NCBI RefSeq assembly: GCF_021284765.1
Contig: NZ_CP089924.1
Location: 1,134,001-1,198,000, forward strand
Source of the DNA: Lysobacter sp. 5GHs7-4
GTDB lineage: Bacteria > Pseudomonadota > Gammaproteobacteria > Xanthomonadales > Xanthomonadaceae
Length of the DNA stretch: 64,000 bases
Direction: 5' to 3'
In this document: positions 59,477 through 64,000 of the stretch, one piece after another
Layout of the letters: every line of letters starts with the position of its first letter
Position numbering within the stretch: position 1 is the stretch's first letter
Notes under the pieces: model-generated
Seen by the model: only the letters and a program-made list of their open reading frames with translations
Database searches by the model: none
What the model was told of the DNA's origin: nothing
Position numbers and translations under genes: made by a program

Positions 59477-60163
59477 ATGAGCGACCGCAGCTACGCCTCC
59501 CTGAAATGGCGCGTCAACGCGCGCCGGCACCCGTCGGCCTTCCTGCTGGCGGCGCAGCTGCTGAGCATGCTCGCTTATCCGCTGTTCGAGCCCTCCGGTG
59601 GCGGGCGCGTGGTGTTCGGCGCGTTCGGCGTGCTGGTGCTGGCGCTGGCGGTGTGGGTGGTCAATCGCAGCCCGGCGATCAAATGGATCGCCTGGCTGCT
59701 GGCCGCGCCGGCGTTCGCGCTGTCGATCCTGTCGGTGCTGTTCGCCAGCGACACCCTGCTGATCGCGTCGTCGGCGCTGGAGGCATTGGTCTACTTCTAC
59801 GCCGCCGGCAGCCTGATCGCTTACATGATGAGCGACCACCGGGTCACCGCCGACGAACTGTTCGCGGCCGGCGCCACCTTCACGCTGCTGGCCTGGGGCT
59901 TCGCCTACGCCTTCCTGGTCTGCCAGGCCTGGTATCCGGGCAGTTTCGTCGGCCTGGAGCGGCCGGGCGAGCCGCGGACCTGGATCGAGCTGCTGTTCCT
60001 GAGCTTCACCAACCTCTCGGCGGTGGGGCTGGGCGACGTCATCCCGGTCGGCTCCGGCGCGCGCGTGCTGGTGATGCTGGAGCAGTTCGCCGGCGTGGGC
60101 TACATCGCCGCGGTGGTGTCGCGCCTGATCGGCCTGACCATCCTGCGCCACGAGCGACGCTGA
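59477..60163 (+). CDS. Ion channel-like membrane protein with atypical selectivity filter
   Basis: 228 residues with about six membrane segments. Near the C-terminus a pore-like stretch LLFLSFTNLSAVGLGDVIPV precedes the last helix, comparable to the TVGYGD filter of two-TM potassium channels but reading AVGLGD. Four additional N-terminal helices are present. Probably a cation channel or channel-derived protein of the inner membrane, with selectivity unproven. No cytoplasmic RCK domain is attached. Confidence 0.75.
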   Translation: MSDRSYASLKWRVNARRHPSAFLLAAQLLSMLAYPLFEPSGGGRVVFGAFGVLVLALAVWVVNRSPAIKWIAWLLAAPAFALSILSVLFASDTLLIASSALEALVYFYAAGSLIAYMMSDHRVTADELFAAGATFTLLAWGFAYAFLVCQAWYPGSFVGLERPGEPRTWIELLFLSFTNLSAVGLGDVIPVGSGARVLVMLEQFAGVGYIAAVVSRLIGLTILRHERR

Positions 60164-60405
60164 ACGAATCTTCAGGAAAGTCGGCGGGCGCGGATAAAAA
60201 AATCGCGCCTCAGCCCCGTGAAGGCCGCGACGCGAAAGTGGAACGATACGTTCTGTAGGACGTCGGCGAGAGAGGGCCTGTGTGCCACCCGCGATGAATG
60301 CGGAGGTACCTGGCGACGTTAGAATGGTGTCCTCAGGCGCGTTAGCCCGTTCGCGCCCCAGCGTTGTGCCGGGTCTGGCCGTTGACCATTCAGGTCTTCA
60401 GGCAC

Positions 60406-62796
60406 ATGACGACCGACCGGCACGCCGCGACCATTGCAGGATTCATGTCACGACCCCCTGAGCCATCGCCACAGCCGCAGCCGCCGTCTGAGCGGGTGCG
60501 CGTGGGCGATTGCCTGGTGGACGTGCCGCTGCGCGAGATCCTCGCGCCCGGCGCGCGCCGCGCGCGCCGCATCACGCCCAAGGCCATGGGCGTGCTGCTG
60601 AGCCTGATCGAGCACCAGGGCCGGGTAGTGAGCCGCGACGCGCTGCTGGCCGAGGTCTGGCCCGACACGCTGCCGACCAACGACGTCATCACCCAGGCCA
60701 TCACCCAGCTGCGCAAGGCCTTCGACGACGAGCGCGGCAATCCGCGCTACATCGAGACCATCGCCAAGAACGGCTATCGCCTGCTGACGCCGGTGGTGTG
60801 GCTGGGCGTCGAGGCCGACGCGGGCCACGCCGCACGCAGCGAGCGCGCGACGCCGGCCGCCGCCTTGGTCGATCCCTCGCGCACCACCGCCGAACATCCG
60901 GCGTTTCCCGATGCGCACGCCTCCGACACCGTGGACGCGATTCCCGCCGTCGCCGCGCCCAGCGCGCGCGGCGCCTGGAGCTCGATCCTGGGCGTGATCG
61001 TCGCGGTGGCGGTGCTGGTCGGCGCGATCGTGCTGTGGTCGATGCTGCGCGCGCCGGCGCCGCCGCAGGACGCGCGCGCGGCCAACGCGATACCGCTGCC
61101 CAGCGAGCGGCCGTATCGACTGATCACCTCGATGCCGGGCTTCGAACTGGCGCCGACGCTGTCGCCGGATGCGTCGATGGTGGCCTACGTCGCGATACCC
61201 GAACGCGCGCGCGCCACCGCGATCATGGTCCAGACCACCGATCAGACCCAGCCGCGCATGCTCAGCCATCCCAGCGGCGCCGCCGAGGACAGCGCGCCGG
61301 CGTGGTCGCCGGACGGGCGCTGGATCGCCTTCCTGCGCCTGGAGCCCGGCAGCGCCTGCCGGATCATGATGATCGCGGCCAACGGCGGCGCCGAGCGCGA
61401 GGTCGGCACCTGCGACCACCGCAGTCCGCCCAGTTTCGACTGGACGCCCGACAGCCACGGCCTGGTGTTCGGCAGCATGCCCACCGCGCTGGGCGTGGTC
61501 GGCATGCGCCAGCTCGACCTGGCCAGCGGCGAGTGGACCGCCTTGAACTACCGGCGCGGCCGCGCCGACCTGGACAGCGCGCCGCGTTACTCGCCCGACG
61601 GGCGCTGGATCGCGTTCGTGCGCAACGCGCCGCTGGGCGATTTCTGGCGCGTGCCCGCCGAAGGCGGCGAAGCCGAGCGCCTGACCGAGCTGCGCGCCGA
61701 CATCCGCGGTTGGGACTGGCTGCCCGACGGCAGCGGGGTGCTGTTCGGGCGCGCCGTCGACGGCGACGTGCGCATGTACCGGCTCGATTTCGACAGCGGC
61801 CGCATCACCGACACCGGCATCGTCGACGCCCAGAGCCCGGTCGCCGCGCGCAGCCGCGAAGCGGCGGTGTTCGTGCAGCGCAAGCCGTACTTCGGGCTGT
61901 ACCGGGTGATGCTGCCCGCGCAGTCCGGCGGCCTGGTGCACGTGGTCGAGCCGCTGTTCGCCTCGTCGGCGCGCGACGTGCTGCCCTCGATCGCGCCCGA
62001 TTCGCGGCAGATGGTGTTCGTGTCCGACCGCTCCGGCAGCAACGGCCTGTGGTGGGCGGACCTGCAGCGGCCGGAATCGCTGCGCATGATCGCCGGTGTG
62101 CAGCCGGCCACGCGCTATGTCTCCAGCTGGTCGGCCGACGCGCGCAGCGTGCTGGTCAGCGGCCGCGACCGCGCCGGCCGCGCGGTGGTGCACGAAGTGG
62201 TGCCGTCCAGCGGCCGGGTCTCGCAGCTGGACCTGCCGCTGACCGAGCCCGTGCAGGCCCTGTACCTGCCCGACCCCAACCGCCTGTTGGTGCTGGCCGC
62301 GGCCGGCGACGGCCACCTGCGCCTGCACCTGTACGACCGCCGCGCCAGCCCGATGCGGGCCCTGGCCGCGATCGACGACGTGTCCCAGGCCCAGATCGAC
62401 CCGGTCGGCCAGCGCGTGCTGTTCACCCGGCCCACCCGCAGCGGCCTGTGGCAGGCCGACCTGGCGCTGTCGCCGGGCAGCGTGCGCGAGCTGAACGCCG
62501 AAGAACCGATCTCCGACCGCTACCGCCTGTGGGCGGTGGCCGGCGACGGCGAGATCCGCTACCTGGAGCAGCTGCAGAATTGTGCCGCCCGCCTGCGTCG
62601 CATCGGCCTGGGAGACGCCACCACGGCGCCGCCGCTGTGCCTGGACCAAAGCCGGCGCGCCGCGGTCAACGGCTTCTCTGTCAGCCCGCGCGGCGACGCC
62701 GTGTACGTGGCCCTGGTCGAGTGGGACGGCGCCGATATCGGTTACATGGACCTGTTGCCGGCCCCGAAGACCGAAGTGCCGGGTTGGTTCAAGTAA
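60406..62796 (+). CDS. CadC-like winged-helix regulator with membrane segment and TolB-type beta-propeller
   Basis: 796 residues. An OmpR/CadC-type winged helix lies at about 30-115 (PKAMGVLLSLIEHQGRVVSR, then NDVITQAITQLRKAF and YIETIAKNGYRLLTPV). After a linker, one membrane segment (ILGVIVAVAVLVGAIVLWSM) leads to a periplasmic propeller with PD40 repeats such as APAWSPDGRWIAFLR and APRYSPDGRWIAFVR. It probably binds DNA from the membrane in response to a periplasmic signal. The start is uncertain: ATG 60406 or ATG 60445, neither with a strong RBS. Confidence 0.85.
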   Translation: MTTDRHAATIAGFMSRPPEPSPQPQPPSERVRVGDCLVDVPLREILAPGARRARRITPKAMGVLLSLIEHQGRVVSRDALLAEVWPDTLPTNDVITQAITQLRKAFDDERGNPRYIETIAKNGYRLLTPVVWLGVEADAGHAARSERATPAAALVDPSRTTAEHPAFPDAHASDTVDAIPAVAAPSARGAWSSILGVIVAVAVLVGAIVLWSMLRAPAPPQDARAANAIPLPSERPYRLITSMPGFELAPTLSPDASMVAYVAIPERARATAIMVQTTDQTQPRMLSHPSGAAEDSAPAWSPDGRWIAFLRLEPGSACRIMMIAANGGAEREVGTCDHRSPPSFDWTPDSHGLVFGSMPTALGVVGMRQLDLASGEWTALNYRRGRADLDSAPRYSPDGRWIAFVRNAPLGDFWRVPAEGGEAERLTELRADIRGWDWLPDGSGVLFGRAVDGDVRMYRLDFDSGRITDTGIVDAQSPVAARSREAAVFVQRKPYFGLYRVMLPAQSGGLVHVVEPLFASSARDVLPSIAPDSRQMVFVSDRSGSNGLWWADLQRPESLRMIAGVQPATRYVSSWSADARSVLVSGRDRAGRAVVHEVVPSSGRVSQLDLPLTEPVQALYLPDPNRLLVLAAAGDGHLRLHLYDRRASPMRALAAIDDVSQAQIDPVGQRVLFTRPTRSGLWQADLALSPGSVRELNAEEPISDRYRLWAVAGDGEIRYLEQLQNCAARLRRIGLGDATTAPPLCLDQSRRAAVNGFSVSPRGDAVYVALVEWDGADIGYMDLLPAPKTEVPGWFK

Positions 62797-62801
62797 TTGA
62801 T

Positions 62802-62824
62802 CCGAAAGCGGAATGTGCTTTCGG
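62802..62824 (+). terminator. Probable terminator of the CadC-like gene
   Basis: CCGAAAGC pairs with GCTTTCGG around GGAATGT, five bases past the stop, followed by AAGTTCTTCGGTTTTG. The T content is moderate. Confidence 0.6.
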
Positions 62825-62939
62825 AAGTTCTTCGGTTTTGCCCTCGTTGCGATTTCGCATAACTCTCCGACAACTTTCCTGAAGCCGCCCTGCGGCTGCG
62901 GCAAAAGCTATGGCCATTCTCGGCACATGAGGTGGACCA

Positions 62940-63866
62940 ATGGAGCAAGCGCAATGGGCGGATCGCGGGCAGCTGCTGCAGCTCGACAGCCCGGACAACG
63001 CAGCGGCGGGTAGCTGCGTCGGCGTCTCCCGCCTCGGCAGCGCACAGCTGTCGGGCACCAACTTCTCGATCTGGGTGCAGCTGCGCGGCGCGTCCTGGGT
63101 CGAAGCCAAGGAAGGCAAGTTCCGTCTGCGTCGTGGCGATTGGATCGCCTTCGAGCGCGACTCCAAGCCGGTCCTGCAGGCCGACCGTCACGGCCTGTGC
63201 GTGGGCCTGAACCTCAGTGCCGACGCGCTCAAGGCGATGTCGCGCTTCACCGACTGCGGCCTGTACGCCGGTCGCGGCCGCATGACCCGTCGCGACGCCC
63301 GCGTCGCCCTGCGCCTGTGGCGCCAGGCCAGCGTGCGCGCCGCCGACACCGAGGCCCCGGCCGAAGTCACCGCGCTGCGTCCGATCCTGTTGCACCTGGC
63401 CGGCATCCAGCGCGATCTGGCTTCGCGCATTCCGCGTTGCCCGGGCCGCTCGCGCAGCCGCAAGCGCCAGGTGTTCGGTCGCCTGCAACGCGCGCGTCTG
63501 TATCTGGAAGGCAATTGCGACCGCGTGGTGCGCATCAGCGAATTGGCCGAACTCACCAGCTTCTCCAGCTGGTACTTCTCCAAGACTTTCCACTCTTTAT
63601 ATGAAGAGAGTCCGCAGGCGGCCTCGGCGCGCATGCGTCTGGAGCACGCGGCCGATCTGCTCAAGAGCACCACGATGATGATCGGCGAAGTCGCCGCCGC
63701 CAGCGGCTTCGACAACTGCTGCAGCTTCGCGCGTGCGTTCCGTGCGCGTTTCGGCGTCTCGGCCACGCGTTATCGCAGCGCCGCGGCCAGCGGCGCGGCT
63801 ACGCGGGCCGATTCGGCAAAGTCCGCGAGCCGCACGCGCAAAGAGATGCTCGCCACCGGCACCTGA
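62940..63866 (+). CDS. AraC family transcriptional regulator
   Basis: 308 residues. The N-terminal half resembles the cupin-like sensor domain of AraC regulators (FSIWVQLRGASWVEAKEGKF, RLRRGDWIAFERDSKP). The C-terminal double HTH is VVRISELAELTSFSSWYFSK followed by IGEVAAASGFDNCCSFARAFRARFG. The GAGGTGGA at 62929-62936 sets the ATG at 62940. The HTH and cupin halves are joined by a basic linker (PGRSRSRKRQVF). Target genes and ligand are unknown. Confidence 0.87.
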   Translation: MEQAQWADRGQLLQLDSPDNAAAGSCVGVSRLGSAQLSGTNFSIWVQLRGASWVEAKEGKFRLRRGDWIAFERDSKPVLQADRHGLCVGLNLSADALKAMSRFTDCGLYAGRGRMTRRDARVALRLWRQASVRAADTEAPAEVTALRPILLHLAGIQRDLASRIPRCPGRSRSRKRQVFGRLQRARLYLEGNCDRVVRISELAELTSFSSWYFSKTFHSLYEESPQAASARMRLEHAADLLKSTTMMIGEVAAASGFDNCCSFARAFRARFGVSATRYRSAAASGAATRADSAKSASRTRKEMLATGT

Positions 63867-63875
63867 TGCGTCACG

Positions 63876-63950
63876 GGCGCGCGTGCATGCCGATGCGTGC
63901 ACGCGCGCCGATTCGCGGCGAAATGCCGCGACGATCGCATCGATCGTCGC
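63876..63950. terminator. Cluster of three hairpins after the AraC-type gene
   Basis: GGCGCGCGTGCA/TGCACGCGCGCC (63876-63887, 63898-63909), GCGGC/GCCGC (63915-63929) and GCGACGATCG/CGATCGTCGC (63928-63950, loop CAT). The first starts ten bases past the stop. They form a dense structured 3' region without U-runs, and the role as terminator is inferred. The last 50 bases of the window hold nothing else that I see. Confidence 0.5.
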
Positions 63951-64000
63951 GCGCAACCGATTCGATTGGCAGCGATGACTGCGCGCGTGCGTCCCGCACG

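Overview
The window is high-GC chromosomal DNA from a gammaproteobacterium of the Xanthomonadaceae/Lysobacteraceae, most likely a Lysobacter. The best single clue is the gene at 55021-56172: a secreted M23 endopeptidase whose C-terminal half closely matches Lysobacter beta-lytic protease as I remember that family. Other clues are the xanthomonad-type ilv-leu gene order, an ECF sigma factor paired with a Ser/Thr kinase, and abundant REP-like repeats. I see no rRNA, tRNA, CRISPR, transposase or phage gene.

Layout. 1-2419: 3' part of glnE. 2420-3322: first copy of a mosaic repeat. 3323-6399: ELM1-like protein, RutE-type nitroreductase, YceI, pirin. 6638-11733: zf-CHCC protein followed by an LPS cluster (GT4 glycosyltransferase, O-antigen ligase/polymerase-like protein, LpxL-type acyltransferase, waaA). 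11734-12484: second mosaic repeat. 12485-19814: TolC, Pcm, TetR regulator and a divergent RND efflux pair. 19815-20629: third mosaic repeat. 20630-32695: a ten-gene branched-chain amino acid operon on the minus strand (ilvD-ilvC-ilvG-ilvM-ilvE-ilvA-leuA-leuC-leuD-leuB), headed by a 54-residue leader peptide and an attenuator. An lrp gene and a divergent LysE exporter lie just upstream of it. 34262-44276: mostly poorly characterised genes (pentapeptide protein, MBL hydrolase, EamA transporter, methyltransferase, AraC regulator, HEALEM protein, beta-propeller protein). 44544-48180: STPK and its ECF sigma factor. 48553-53864: thrA-thrB-thrC with a thrL leader peptide and competing hairpins. 53911-56920: beta-lytic protease between two paralogous lipoproteins. 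57075-59147: TPP riboswitch and thiC. 59477-63866: channel-like protein, a CadC-like regulator with a propeller domain, and an AraC-type regulator.

How it fits together. ThrABC makes threonine, IlvA turns threonine into 2-oxobutyrate, and the ilv-leu operon makes Ile, Val and Leu. Both operons begin with short peptides rich in their own end products, so both look controlled by ribosome-mediated attenuation. Lrp and LysE beside the ilv leader suggest linked amino acid sensing and export.

The most unusual part of the window is a nested family of non-coding repeats. It includes three copies of a 570-690 bp module with a 15-bp hairpin that shows a compensatory base-pair change and a variable GGCAAN hexamer array. 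It also includes MITE-like elements with 36-bp inverted ends, a two-hairpin 70-nt insert that covaries between copies, and a 22-24 nt insert found in two different repeat families. Coordinates and motifs were read by eye, and family assignments rest on recognised motifs and gene context, not on database searches.
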